DNA of 64,000 nucleotides from NCBI RefSeq assembly GCF_016808335.1, contig NC_053149.1:23411238-23475237 (forward strand), in the 5' to 3' direction. The notes beneath the pieces were generated by a model. The model searched no databases, was not told where the DNA came from, and saw only the letters and a program-made list of their open reading frames with translations. Numbering within the stretch: position 1 is the stretch's first letter; the number at the start of each line of letters is the position of its first letter. The stretch is from Panicum virgatum. Its lineage: Eukaryota; Streptophyta; Magnoliopsida; Poales; Poaceae. The position numbers were made by a program, and so were the translations under genes. Below are positions 22,775 to 35,159 of the stretch, one piece after another.

Positions 22775-25700
22775 ATGGCCGGATCAAGCGACGTCAACAA
22801 TGTGCCGGAAGGCACAACCCGCGTTTTCGGTTCTTGTAACACCCTAATTTAAATTTCAGTAATTAATAATAATTATAATTGGCTTTATTTAATTTTCTAA
22901 GGTTTGTTATGTTTAGACTTGCATTTAATCTAATTTTGTTCCACAAGTAATTAAAAATTTGTCTAAGTTTAAATTTTGTTGTTGCATACATGCTGGTGCA
23001 TTGTTCTTTTTGTTTGAGTGTTAGAGTTGAATTCAAATTTGAATTTGAATTCAAATAGGTTTGAGTTGTTTAGAAATAGAAATAGAAAAGGAGAAAGAAA
23101 CTAGAAAACCCAAACCCAGCATCCAGCCCAAAACCCGAAGCGGCCCAGCCCGCCACCTCCTTTTCTTCCCTTCCCCACGGGCCCAGCAACTCCCGGGCCC
23201 ACCTTCCTTCCCCCGGGCCAAACCCGACCCCTCCTCCCTTCCCTCCCGCGCTCAGCCCAGGCAGCTCTCCGCGCTCGGCCCGCCTGGCATGCAGCAACCC
23301 AGCTCCCCTCTTTCCTTTTCCCGGGCCCAGCCTTTCCTCCTCTCTCCCTTCCCCGCACGGCCTAGTTCCTCTCCCGCCTCAGCCCATCGGAACCACCCAA
23401 CACCCTTCGCCCTGTCCCCAGCCTCACAGCCCAGCAAGCCAGCGTCGCCGGGCCCAGCTCACTCCCTCACCCCCGCAGCACCCTCGCACGCGCAAGCCCA
23501 CCAGCCAGCAGCACACCGCGTCAGCGCCCGCGCCCCGCAGTCAGCGCACCGCGCGCTCCACTGACAGCCCAGGCCCCCTCGTCAGCATCACCCTCACCTT
23601 CCTTTCTTCAACCTCCAGCCGCGATCCCCGGCCCTATGATCTTGCCGGCCTTCCTTATCGGGCGCGCACGCCGAGATCTCCAGCGCCCCCATTAAACACC
23701 CCCCTGCGACCCCCTTTCCCCCATCCTTGCCCCGCAGCACCACGCCCGAACCCTAGGACCGGTTTATAGAGCGACAACCTGGGACAACAGCGCTACCACA
23801 AGACTGGAATGGGACGGTCTTGGCTTACTAATTAGGTCTTTTTGGTTTGGAGTAACTTACCTGCGGGGCAAAGGGTGGTAAGCTTCAATGGTCCCTGCTC
23901 CTCCGTCTTGGTCTGTGCTTGGACTGTGCTCCTGTGTCTTGTACCCCCATGAGGTGGGCCCCATCGTTGCTGATCTAACTCTTCGCGGTTACGCCTTACC
24001 AACGAGATTCTTTGTAACGGCCTCATAGTGAGTTTGCTAGCTATCTCACCTAAGGAAGTGTGATGAACAACTAGCGTAGCTCACGACTTGTGGGTAAAGA
24101 TATGCAACCTCTGCAGAGTGTAAAACTGGTATACTAGCCATGCTCATGGTTATGAGCGGCCCAGATCCTCCTTTTGATTAGTGGGGTTATATTCCTTTGA
24201 TTAGGAGGGTTCCCCGGGTGGCTTGGTTTGGTTCGGTTCTCAGTAGCTCATAATTAATTTTGATTAATTACTATGTAACTGGGTTTATGGTAATTCACCA
24301 ACTTGTAGTAATTAGCTTTAATAAAACTTTGCCAAGACTTAAAAGCTAATGCAGTTGAGTCAGCCAACCTTAGAGCCTCATAGTTTGTGTTATACTTGTT
24401 GAGTACAAGTTGTGTACTCACTCTTGCCTACTCTACTCTTTTTCCTCTTGGGGATACTCTAATGCTGCTTAGTTCCTGCCGACGCGAGGGAGTTCACTCA
24501 GAGCTACCAGGAGTACGAGGACTTCTAGGCGTTCATCTCCCAGTCGACATCCCTGTGGTGCCCAGCTTCCGAGAGACTTCGTATATGTTTTACGCTTCCG
24601 CATACTCTGTACCAGACATTTGTCATTATTGTAATAAATAACATTCGTACTCGCTTTATTATATCTTTTTACGTGATATGTGCTGTGATATATTGTTCAT
24701 TCTGTTGTATATACATGTGACTTGATCCTGACATGTATACGATTGCTCGGTTTATGTCTTTTTATAAACCAGGTGTTACAGTTCTTGGGCATGCACGGCT
24801 GACGGAACGGGAGGCTTCTCCAGTCACCTAGTCACGCCTGATTCGCCTAAATCGAAAACCCAGCCCCAACTCGCCGACATCCACGAGTCTGCGGATCTCG
24901 TCGAAAAAAGGGTTCCACCCGAACTCGACTCGGACAACCCTGAAAACATGTCAACTCTAGACCGAACTCTTGGTCCGGTCGAGTTCGACACAAATTTCGA
25001 CTCCGAAAAGCCTCACTTTTCCAAAACCCTTGGAAAATACCTGGCTCATCTAAAGACGATCAAACACCCTAAGATCAAAAACTCAGAACTACTTGCCGGA
25101 GTAGATCAAGTTTCACGATAGATAAAGGGCTCCATCAAACTCGCAGAAACTGCTCTCGGCACATCTACATCACAGCAGAACCCTAAAGCACAAAACCCAC
25201 CACAGAAGAGGTCGGGTGACATGCTCTCAGGGATCGACCGGGTCAACTCAAAGCTTGCCGACTGCATCAAGGTGGCTGAAGGCACTCTGCAAAACAAAGA
25301 GCAGAAAATAGGAGGAGGGATCTGCGGGGGAGCTGGTGAGACAAACCCTCAGCTTGTTCGGATGGGATCGTCTATCTGCAGGATACCCCAGAGCCCTTCA
25401 CCGAAACCTGCTCAAACTAGGACTCCGAAACCAGTCGAGTCCGAATTCGATCAGGACTTTGATCGTTTCATGAACGGTCTCGAGAATTTGAACCATTCGA
25501 TGATCTCGAAGACTGGTCAGACAACGTCAAGCTGTTCATGGATGCTATGGCCAAACCAACCGAGCATGCTGACGATCTTTGGAAACTGGCCAAGCTTAAA
25601 AAGGGAAAAGCCAAGGTTCCGGAATAAGCTAGCGATTCGATCTACGATAAACCCTGGATTAAGGAACCTGAGGGGCTAACTCCTACTCAATCATGGCTAC

Positions 25701-26770
25701 ATTGGATGAATGACAACGCCCTCCGTGTTGAGATGGGCATCCCGCTTCTCGCCCACCCAAAGCATACATACCCCAAAATCGGTGGGCTAACCGACTCCGA
25801 ATCCGAGTACTCTTCCGACTCGGAGGACCAGCTGGACGACTTAATCCAGTATAGCAAATAAGTCGAGTCCAACTCGGCTAAGAACCTCAAGTTCGATTAG
25901 GACTCCCTCCCTAACTTGGTTATATATGCAATACCACAAGGACAGACAGTGCGTCTCAGGAAGGCACAAGATCCCCGTGCTTCTGCTTCACAGCCAACGG
26001 ATCTGCCCTATCAACAGAGCACTCCTTTAGAACCGTCTTCAAGCAAACAAGATCAAGAAATTCAAGACCTTTGCCGTGAAATCATCATGGTTCGCATCGC
26101 CAAAGAACCCAAGGGCGATGCCACGGAGCGTATCAACCTCGACGACTACAATTCTGATGATTTCGATGAATACCTTTCCGACAACATGGAAACCACTCCT
26201 CCTGCAATCACAGAAGCCCAAGCCGCTACCAAAGAAGATCTACTTGCTCCTCCTTCTCCTCCAGCGGTGACCGTCACCGTCCAACTGGACAAGTAGAATC
26301 CAGCAGAAGATCTCTACGAACGTCGTCGCCAGCTCAACCAAAAGAGGGCGTTCAGGCATCAACGCCTCGCTAACAGCCTACAGGAACAGCAAGGCGACAA
26401 CTACGACTACTCCAACTGCGACCTCCGCAGTGTGATCAATGTTGGGCGCGACGCGCGCAACATCATCATCTCAAGGAAAAAGGAACGGCAGGAAGTCGAG
26501 GCGTACAACCCTTCTTCCAACTATCGCATCCCGCCAAAGGCTTCTGCATCCTTCAAGAAGCACAAGCCAACAACCACCAATACCCGTCCTCAGGGTAAAC
26601 CACGCACCCCACACCAGGGTGAATCGTCCCAAAGCCGAAATAGGATAAACAAAGTACTGCTACATAAGTGCTTTATCCACCCAAAGAGTTCCCACATGAT
26701 CTTCTTGTGTGACTCACTCCGCAAGGTAATTGGGGCACCTCTCCTGAAGGAGACCTTACCAATACTCTAG
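22775..26770 (+). pseudogene. Element E gag-like ORF, interrupted by solo LTR F and several stops
   Basis: The reading starts at the ATG at 22775 (MAGSSDVNNVPEGTT), is cut at 22854 by solo LTR F and resumes after 24785. It continues as a hydrophilic, proline-rich protein with an in-frame stop near 25120. It then runs through 25221-25679, a segment to about 25863 rich in Ser, Asp and Glu, and 25916-26296, and reaches a basic tail at 26432-26770. That tail contains a degenerate Cys/His stretch (HKCFIHPKSSHM). The position after the primer site and the basic, finger-like tail suggest gag. I cannot match it confidently to a gag family. Frame changes and stops make it non-functional. Confidence 0.55.
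22855..24780 (+). mobile_element. Solo LTR F (TGTAACACC type, possibly Tekay-like)
   Basis: The ends TGTAACACC and GGTGTTACA are inverted copies of each other. The flanks GTTCT (22850-22854 and 24781-24785) are a perfect 5-bp target duplication. No internal domain is present, which fits LTR-LTR recombination. A CpG-rich, C-rich block (about 23110-23770) opens the frame 23061-23564, which I treat as a by-product of composition. Long TGTRACACC LTRs are typical of Tekay-type chromoviruses in grasses, so that assignment is by resemblance. Confidence 0.88.
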
Positions 26771-27093
26771 TCGATCTTTGTGACGACAAGTTTTACCTCG
26801 AATTTAGTCGACAATCATACCGACTAAATTATTTTTTCGAATAAGTTTTATTCAGTCATGTAAACCATTGCTCACGTCCAACGAGAAAGGGGTAGGTCTT
26901 AAGAGTCAGAGTTTGTCATTTTATAATTATTGTAACTTCGACAAATCCAAATAAAGTTGATTTCTCCTATATCGACTACTTGGCTCTCACTCACACAACC
27001 AATACCCCCATCTCGAATGCCTTGCTCAGCATGTGAGCAGCCATCGAGTACTTCTTACGGTTCATACTCGAGTGCTTTTTTGACATTTACATT

Positions 27094-27835
27094 TTGGACA
27101 ACCCGACAGGGTTCGTACCTAACAGTTCTGTCTTAAAAGACACTCTAGTCCTATGGTAGGACATCCTACTCGCCCTGCCCGAGTAGGTTTTGGATACTCT
27201 TTTGGCACCTTCATCTTGGGCAACCCTACGGGGTTAGTACCTAACAGACTTGCCCTAAGAGTTACTCCAGTCCTTGGTTAAAAGGACACCTTACTCGCCT
27301 TGCTCGAGTAAGTTTTGGATATCTTTCTGACTTTTACGTCTTGGGCAACCCGACGGGGTTCGTACCTAACAGTTTTGTCTCAAATATCACTCCAGTTCCT
27401 GGCTAAAGGGACACCTTACTCGCCTCGCTCGAGTAAGTTTTGGATATCCTTTTGACATTTACGTCTTGGGCAACTCGACGGGGTTCGTACCTAACAGTTC
27501 GGTCTTAAGGATTACTCCAGTCCTTCGTCAAAGGACACCCTACTCGCCCTGCTCGAGTAGGTTTTGGATACTCTTTCGGCACCTTCATCTTGGACAACTC
27601 GACGGGGTTAGTACCTAACAGACTTGCCTTAGAGTTACTCCAGTCCTCAGGTAGGACACCTTACTCGCTCTGTTTGAGTAAGTTTGGGATGTTTCTAGAA
27701 TATTCACGTCTTGGTTAACTCGACGGAGTTCAATCCTAACAGTCCTATTCTAGAAATCAATCTAGTCCATTAATAGGACATACTACTCGATGCGATTGAG
27801 TAGTCTGGTAAAACAGTTGCATACTATCTGGGTAA
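27094..27835 (+). repeat. Six-copy tandem repeat, period 121-125 bp, in element E
   Basis: Units start at 27094, 27217, 27341, 27466, 27590 and 27711, with a decayed seventh near 27830. Each contains TTGGGCAACCCGACGGGGTT or a variant, then CTAACAG and an ACTCG...CTCGAGTA segment. Two subtypes alternate. One has GGTTCGTACC and the other has GGTTAGTACC followed by ACTTGCC. Confidence 0.92.
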
Positions 27836-28549
27836 CTAAACAAAGTCTATCCTAAATGGTCAACTACGAAAACACCCCCAAGGAAGCATAAATAAGCTCT
27901 TGATACTCTAAAATAAGATGACACAAGTTTCCCGCTTGCTCAGTCTACTATGGGAATCTCCGCCGCAGAATCTTTTTGCCTCGAGTACTTGACGGGTACT
28001 ACCCGCTTGCTCAAGATACAAAAAGAATTTCTCATTTCCCTTAGTACTCCGAGTACTTGTCGAGAGCTGCCTGTCCGCTTATCTATCAAGAAATATCTTA
28101 TGACTCCTAAGTACTCTACAAAGAGTTTTTCCCCCTCGATTGGACAACGAAGTCCACATTAGCTACGTGCTAACTGAAAATTTTCTCCGAAAAAGGGAAA
28201 TCTACATTAAGCTACGGATTTTTCTCTCTTACGGTGCTATTCCCACTTGGTTAATCTCGAGGGATTCAATCCTAACTGGTTAGCACCATGGTTCCAGCTT
28301 AGAACCATATAAACTCGATCCTATTCGAGAATCCTCTGTCTCCGAAGGCACCTACGGATACAATTCCTTGTATCTACTTATATGACTGAGTGGGCCTGAT
28401 GCTGCCTACACTCAGGACCCTCGAGTACAATTACTCGCCACATCAAGGGAATACACAACCCAAACACAAGTACTCAACATTACACAAATATCCAACATTT
28501 GTCCAAAAGTACTTTTGACTTATATGCCAACTCAATTACAACAAAAAGT

Positions 28550-31500
28550 TCAAGGAGATCCAGCATTACTCAAGGATTCCATGATCTGATCGGCTACATT
28601 GGAGGTTTCCTCCAGGAACTATTGGAATCTCTCCTCTATACAGTCAGCTTTGGCCCCTAGCCCAAGGATGTCTAGACGAGTGGTTGGCCAGTAAGACTTC
28701 ACCAACCCCAGCACGTGACCCACATACTGACGTGTGATGTTGGAAATAAACCTCTCAAAGGCTCTGGGAACTTTGCGAAGCCTCCCTGCCAATGTGAGCG
28801 GTTCATCTCCATCCTTTTCTGGGACATCCATGGCCTCGAATACTTCCTGGGCAGCCCCTCTCAGATCCACGAGCTCCCGATGCATCGAGTCTCAGGACTC
28901 TGACAAGGTCTTGAGCTGCTTCAAGGCTCCCTCCATCTCCCGGTCGGAGTCCTCCTTGATCTTTTTGAGCTTTTCTATTTCATCTGTGTTTCGGTACATA
29001 AGAATCTTTAAATCCAGTACCAAGCTTTCCTAAATCTCTAACGATTTGGCACAAGCTGTGTACACGATACAGAGAAAATCTTATAAACACCAAGCAGATC
29101 TACTAGTCGAGTGCATGATTAAATGCCAAAGGCTAACCTTTCTTGGATTGGGAGAGCTTTTTCAGCTTCCCCTCAAGAGCACTCTTTTCAAACGAAAGAG
29201 TCTTAACCCTCTCTCTAAGAGCATTTAGCTCTACTTCATCCTGGGACTGACCACCTTTTCATCCCAGCGCTTCCTGCAAAAATAAAAGGATTAGTATACT
29301 ACTCGATCCATTCTCAAGGTACTCGAAGTATTCGACTACTTACTTCCAACAGCTTGACAGCAAGCTCCACCTTCTCACGTGGCAAGCTACCCCCCGATGT
29401 GATCAGGGAAGTACTCGCCATAGTCATAGGCCTTTTGGGCATTTCGTCAATTCTCCCTACAGTATTCCCTGTGACTTGGGAATCTACAGGAAAAACGTGC
29501 TACTTAATTACACTAAGAGCAAGTAAAAGAATGCCTCTTCTACAAGGTGCTACAAGTTTACCTGTAGGGGTCTCCTTTGACTGTTTCTCATTGCCTCCCT
29601 CAGGAAGCTTCTCGCCTTCACCCCCTTCTGGAGGCTTGTCGCTTCTACCACCTTCTGGGATCCCTTCAATAGCCCTGTCTAAATTGGGCAAGGGAGAATC
29701 CCGAAGCATGGAGTCGAGCATCGCCTTCGCTTCATGAACACTCATCTCAGGAGTGTTCGGGGGCTTCTCCATCTCAGATTGGGAAGCTAAGTTACCCTCA
29801 GCCCCCATGTCCTCTCCCAGGACTACATCCCTGCAAAGACAAAGTAGTTACAAACTACTAGATTCAAAACAGATCCTACACATACAAGTTCTAAAGAACT
29901 TACACAGGAGCTCTTATTAGGGTAAACCCCTTGATGCCAAATTTGTGGGCAGGCTTCGTGACGACCGTCAGCTTACCCGCATCAATGGTTTTATCTACAT
30001 CAGAACTACTCGCTGAAGGAGTAGTCCCGAACCCATTTGATGGGTCCACTGTGGTGGAGGGGACAGTCTGTCCCACCACAGCATCATCCCCAGATGCTGA
30101 TATCCGTGGCATCTTAGCCACCGAACTTGAAAAAATAAAACACAATTAGCAAGTCAATACTAAAAGTACTCGATTCTAAAGACAACAAGGTACTCACCTG
30201 TCGATAGTAGTTTGAGAGGAACTGCGATGCTTCCTCACCATAGTTTGAGTACCTTTCATGCCCCCAGCCTGGGTACTGGTACTCGCAGAAGGGCTGAGCT
30301 CCCTATCACTCCCTTCCTTAGCTTCTTCCTCATCTGCACAATGAAAATTATATATCAAATATTGTTTATATGACATCTCATATGGACGTACTTAGAGATG
30401 ATTGGCAGATCGAGAAAGATTGAAAGAGTAAAAATGCGAATAAATGCCTGGTAGTGAAGGACTATTTTTAAAGTGCTCCACGTCCTCCTACAGACATCAA
30501 AATCCTATTAGGTTCCAACTAAGATAAAGTACTCGATTTCTACACATCGACTACTCTTATCAAGTACCTGCTTCGGAGGATTCATAGCAGAAAATGCACG
30601 AGGAACAACTGGGATCTTCTTCACATTCTTTATCAGTCGTTGTATTCGACTGAACACTATATCATCCGAGATCTCTTCCTCCGAGTATCTTGATGGATCA
30701 GTTATTCCTTGGTACTGAAATCCAAGCAATTCCCGAGCCTGTAATGGCTGGACTCTTCTCTTCATCCAGTCAAATATGACTGCCTCCCCAGTCAACATAT
30801 TTTGCCTTAAGATGGCAATCCGGTCGAGAAGTTGGGGGATCTGACTCTCATCGACTGGTTTTTTATTTTACTCAGGCCATTGGATTGCATTGGGGGGTCT
30901 GGGGTAATTGATGGAAAGCTCCCTGATGGGTTCTCGATAAAGAACCTCTTGGGTTTCCATTCGATTACTTTATTACTAAGCTTATATGGAATATACTCCC
31001 TATCTTTCCATTGTCTAAGTAGGAGACCTACACTACCTACTACATCTAAGATGAATCTATTGGGCTGCGGCTTCAAATGTAAAAGATAGCGAAAAAGCTC
31101 GAAATGGGGCTCGATGCCCAGAAAAGCTTCGCACAAATGCACGAAGATGGAAATATGAACAAAGGAATTTGGGGTTAAATGATGCAACTGGATCCGGTAG
31201 TAGCGCAAGAGCCCAGAAAAGAAAGAAGAACAAGGGAACCCCAATCCCCGTTCCAAGTATGAGGTGAAAGCAACAACTTCCCCCGTATTTTCATACAGGA
31301 TGATCCGAACCCAAGGCAGGACGCCATTGGATAACAGATCTGGGAACTAAAAGACCTTACGACGCTAGAGATTCCAAGTTAGATTCAGAACACTTGCTTG
31401 TGTTCCACTCTTCATCACGTGTTGACTCCGCAGCCACACTCCTCCCCTTGATCGCCTTCTTAGGTGGCATCCGGAAATCCACAGATTGCTTCACGCGCAT
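28550..31500 (-). pseudogene. Element E antisense ORF, 'putative gypsy type transposon' family (PF04195-like), spliced
   Basis: This is read on the strand opposite to the element. It starts at the ATG at 31500 (MRVKQSVDFRMPPKK), changes frame near 31345 and then shows the conserved domain (GLLRYYRIQLHHLTPNSF...HLCEAFLGIEPHF, 31256-30807). It continues at 30798-30508 (MKRRVQPLQAREL, VPRAFSAMNPP), low-complexity exons (about 30376-30194, 30145-29900, 29808-29500) and a last exon near 28885-28550 (TRQYVGHVLGLVKSY). It ends at a stop at 28550-28552. AG/GT borders separate the blocks. The same domain order occurs in element I at 49734-56435. Its function is unknown. Antisense ORFs of this kind are known in grass Tat elements. 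An in-frame stop in the last exon and the frameshift suggest decay. Confidence 0.75.
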
Positions 31501-33203
31501 AAACTGATGGAAACCCTAGGAGGAGGATGGGGAACGACAAGGCGCAAGAATTTTGGATCTAGGAGCTTGAAAGTGAAAGACAAATCTAAAACAGTAAAAG
31601 CAAATGGCGGCCAGTGGGGTAAAACCTAAGTTACCATTTCATTTTATAATAGCAGTGGCAACACGGTAAAACACCCAGAAAGGCCAACAGTCCGTTGCAA
31701 ATCCCAGAAAACATGGGATTTTAAAGAGACATTCTTTTTCTGGGATTACATTCTGGAAAAAGAAAACACTCACATCCCTAGTCAACTACTCGACCCTTCT
31801 TTCCTTAACTAGGATTACATTCCAGAACAAAGAAAAGTACTCGACACAGTACAACTACTCGATATTACAACTCGAGTACTTTTTATTATAAAACTTTACA
31901 AACAACTCGGGTCTGCACACACAAATGATGCCTGGATCTCCTGGAGCTTCTAGTCGATGTCTGCTGCAGTTAGATCGGCCCGAGGCCGTGACAAAGTACA
32001 AACTTGTTATTCCCATTAAGGGAATAATGATATTTGTATTCAGGGAGATAAGCTACAAGACGTTTGGAGGTAGATTACAGTAACCACCTCGCAAGTCCTC
32101 TTGTAGCATCTTACGGAGAAATTTCTCTTTCCCCCTGAACACATTATGACAAGATTAAGTCTTCCCACCAGAGATGGAGTTCTTGGGGGTGCACACCCTA
32201 GGAATCCCTAGGATGTGACACAAGAAGACTCCATTCATCCCCTGAAACTCTGCCTCATTGGAAGATGCAAGGACATGATGTCCAAAATGGATCCAATGAG
32301 AGCAAGGCAGTGGTAGGTGGAGGCAGCGGAGACTTCTCTTGTCACTCGCAAGTTCTCTTCTAGCATCTTTTGTTGGAAGAAAATACAGAAATTTCAGGAG
32401 GGCGAGAGCAAGAACACCAAGGAAAAGCCATGGCTGCTACACTTTGGTACTTCTACGAAGGGCCTCTCCCCTGCATTGTATAGCCACAAGGGGGCTTACT
32501 GAGGACCCGTGAATCAATAGTGCACGTTTCACGAATGCATTCATGGCAGCATTCATGGGTGCAGTCAAAGATGCGATAATATAGATTCTCCAAAACAGTA
32601 ACGTCCCACGTGAGCACTAAATACAGAGCCGTACATCCCGGGTTTTATTTCTGAAGTTATTTCAGGTGCAATCAGTTTGGTGGATCCAATTGTATCATTT
32701 TTCTAGGATTTTACCTGAAAAGAGGTCTTTTCGGATTCCGGATCTGATGAATCCTGTAAATAATCTGAAGGATAAAATCTGATGCCACGACTTGAATTCT
32801 TAATTCCAAATCTACGCTCTAGGGCTACTCGCAGCAAAAAGGATTTTGATCTAAGGCTCGGGATCTGCTAGATATAGGCATCAGAGATTTATTTTTCAAT
32901 TTTTTGGAAAATAAAGAGGCAAAAAGACTGAATTGACCCTCAGCCTGATTCTTCGATTCAACCTAAGGTTCGGGGGCTACTCCATATGGAGCGCGAGTAC
33001 TTTGCGCACCATATATGGTCAAGATTTCGGGGCTTGAGCACCTCACAGCCTCGGAGCAAATGGAAGTACTTGGAGACTACTCGACGTATTTGAAGGAAGG
33101 ATCAGAAGCAATCCGAAGGATGTGCTGACCACTTGAAGTATTCGAAGATGCCCAGCCAAGTACTCGATGCCTAGAGGACTCGGCTATGAAGAGCTCAGGG
33201 GCT
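31501..33203 (+). other. Element E 3' non-coding region
   Basis: No domain is seen. On the minus strand a TATAAAAT box (31641-31648) lies about 140 bp before the antisense ORF start and could be its promoter. A GGGGGCTAC stretch near 32970 resembles a polypurine tract, and GAGCTCAGGGGCT directly precedes the 3' LTR (33191-33203). Confidence 0.6.
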
Positions 33204-33619
33204 TGTCAGACCTGGGACAGCAGGACTACTTATAGGCATAGAATGTTCTAGAGTAAGGGATAGCTCATGGATGTATCTTACCTCTTTTGTAACTACTCGA
33301 ATAGGCGTAGAACTAGCAGCAGTACAAAGGAAACTACCCGATTGTGTTGTAGTAGGACTCCAACTGTACTCGGCTAGGACTTTCCATGTAACCCTGTCCC
33401 CCCGGATATATAAGGGCGGGTAGGGATCCCCTCCAAACAATCATCAACACCTAAGGCAATACAAACCACACAGGGCGTAGGGTATTACGCAAACTCGCGG
33501 CCTGAACCTGTATAAATCTTTGTGTTCCTTGTACCATCGAGTTCTATAGCAGTCGATCCCTACCTACAAACCCTACTGCTAAGGGTATCCCTGAGCAGGC
33601 TTGGCGGTAAACACCGACA
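33204..33619 (+). repeat. Element E 3' LTR (416 bp)
   Basis: This is the partner of 22311-22729, with the TATA box conserved at 33407-33414. It is followed by the GTGTG duplication. Confidence 0.93.
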
Positions 33620-33624
33620 GTGTG

Positions 33625-33922
33625 TGTCACATTACCCCTGATTATCATTCATTTATCACTTACCCCTGTATAGTCAGTGGTCTTCATCTTGCTCATACGT
33701 GTCATGGTTATGCAACTAAGTAAATACACTTTACACAACCTAGCCATCCCTTGGGAAAATATAAATAACGATACCCTGGATACTTTCGGGTGAAATGCTA
33801 CAACAGTATATCCGTGCTCTTGCAGATCCTTCTGTAAACGTTAAGACGTACCACATGGCATCTTCGAGGCGCCGTTACTAGGAACTAACCAATCCTAGTG
33901 ATGACGCTAAGAAATGCCAACA
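33625..33922 (+). repeat. Element B 5' LTR, part 3
   Basis: It resumes the LTR after the GTGTG duplication and ends at CCAACA. It is the counterpart of about 42566-42863. Confidence 0.92.
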
Positions 33923-33930
33923 AGCATTTC

Positions 33931-33948
33931 TGGCGCTGTTGCCGGGGA
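33931..33948 (+). promoter_or_regulatory. Primer-binding site of element B (tRNA-Asp type)
   Basis: TGGCGCTGTTGCCGGGGA lies eight bases after the LTR end and has one mismatch to the complement of the plant tRNA-Asp 3' end. It would prime minus-strand DNA synthesis. Confidence 0.85.
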
Positions 33949-34080
33949 TGGCACTAGATGTAAAGTTTATTTACTAAAGTACATAAATATGGAAATATAA
34001 GTAAGAGGTAGCTACTGCTTATACAGGCTAATGTGTTTATCTTTTTGTTTTCTCCTGATTGGATGAAAATAGGGTAGTGT

Positions 34081-35109
34081 ATGTCTGGTTTCTCATTGCT
34101 GACAAATTTCGTTGAAAATCCCGAGAAGCTCGTGAGAAGGGTCCGACCTCGCGTCGTTCCTCCTCCGATCTCGCAGTCGACAAGCGAACCAGCTTTCCAA
34201 GCACCATCAACTGAACTCATGGCTGAGAAGACTCTCCGCGACTTCTCTGTCCCCTCAGCTGCCAATGTGGAAACTGGACCCAATGTTGATGTTGGTGACA
34301 TGAACTTTGAGCTGAAGTCCAGCCTCATAAATATGGTGCAGGCTAGCCCATTCTGTGGCAAGCCGAATGAGGACGCCAACGCCCATCTCCAGAACTTTCT
34401 GGAGTTTTGCAAGACCGTAACCATATGGGGCGTTACGGTTGACGCCATCAGGCTCCGCCTGTTTCCTTTCTCCCTCCTGGGGAAGGCGAAATAGTGGTTT
34501 TATCATAACAAGGAAGCTGTCAGCATGTGGGACAAGTGTTCCACGGCGTTCCTCGCTAAATTCTTTCCGTTGGGCAAAACCAATGCCCTACGAGGAAGAA
34601 TCTCAAGTTTCCAGCAGACGGGGATGGAATCCATCCCAGAAGCTTGGGAAAGGCTGCAAGAGTACATACTCGCATGTCCTCATCATGGGATGGACGAGTG
34701 GATCGTGCTACAAAGCTTCTACAACGGGCTAACGACTACATCAAGAGCCCATCTTGATGCTGCTGGAGGAGCCTATCTCGATCTCACGATTGCCAAGGCT
34801 ACGGCCTCAATCGAGAAGATGGTCTCCAACTAGGGCTGGAACAAGGAGCGTTCCCAGTCCAGAACCAAAGGAGGAATGCGTACTGTCAAGGAGACAGATA
34901 TGCTCGCCGCCAAGCTGGACCTCCTACTAAAGAAGATTGATGAAGGGAACCGGCCCCAGATGCCTATTCCCGTCCATGCCATGAACTCGTACTTTACGTG
35001 CAAGGTTTGTGGTGACATTGGACACTCAGGGAATGACTGCCATGAGACCCGTGAAGATGCAGCATACATCAACATCAACAACACCGGGTTTCGTCCACTA
35101 GGAGGCTAG
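34081..35109 (+). pseudogene. Element B gag, Athila-like, with in-frame stops
   Basis: This encodes the capsid and nucleocapsid protein. It starts at the ATG at 34081 (MSGFSLLTNFVENPEK). The gag domain shows FELKSSLINMVQ, NAHLQNFLEFCKT, DAIRLRLFPFSL, AEWERLQ-like EAWERLQEY, and ACPHHGMDEW...FYNGL, a pattern typical of Athila gags. A stop at 34492-34494 sits where the family usually has a Lys-Ala-Lys-x-Trp segment, and another follows near 34831. A complete CCHC knuckle (CKVCGDIGHSGNDC, near 35003-35044) follows. The reading frame changes between 34494 and 34525. The decay is light, and domain content is still clear. Confidence 0.85.
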
Positions 35110-35159
35110 GGTGGGGTCAAACATGCCCACCATTCCAAGGGGGAGGTAACAACTATAAC

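Larger units (their letters stand above)
22311..33619 (+). mobile_element. Element E: non-autonomous Tat-related LTR retrotransposon with gag-like and antisense ORFs
   Basis: A perfect GTGTG duplication (22306-22310, 33620-33624) brackets two LTRs (22311-22729 and 33204-33619) with TGTCAGACC...ACCGACA ends. By eye they differ at about 28 positions, close to 7 percent. The interior holds a gag-like region, a six-copy tandem repeat and a spliced ORF on the minus strand. No RT, RNase H or integrase was found. This layout recalls the Dasheng/RIRE2 type pairing of a non-autonomous and an autonomous Tat element, but family identity is not established. Confidence 0.9.

Noticed and set aside
23061..23564. 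167-codon proline-rich ORF in solo LTR F
   Set aside because: It lies in a CpG-rich block of a solo LTR and its translation is low-complexity. No gene context exists.
27094..27835. Direct repeats considered as a CRISPR array
   Set aside because: Units are about 124 bp with no separate spacers, lie inside a plant retrotransposon, and no cas genes are present.
29931..30149. Plus-strand ORF across the element E antisense exons
   Set aside because: The minus-strand reading has the conserved family blocks and splice borders. This frame is a shadow.
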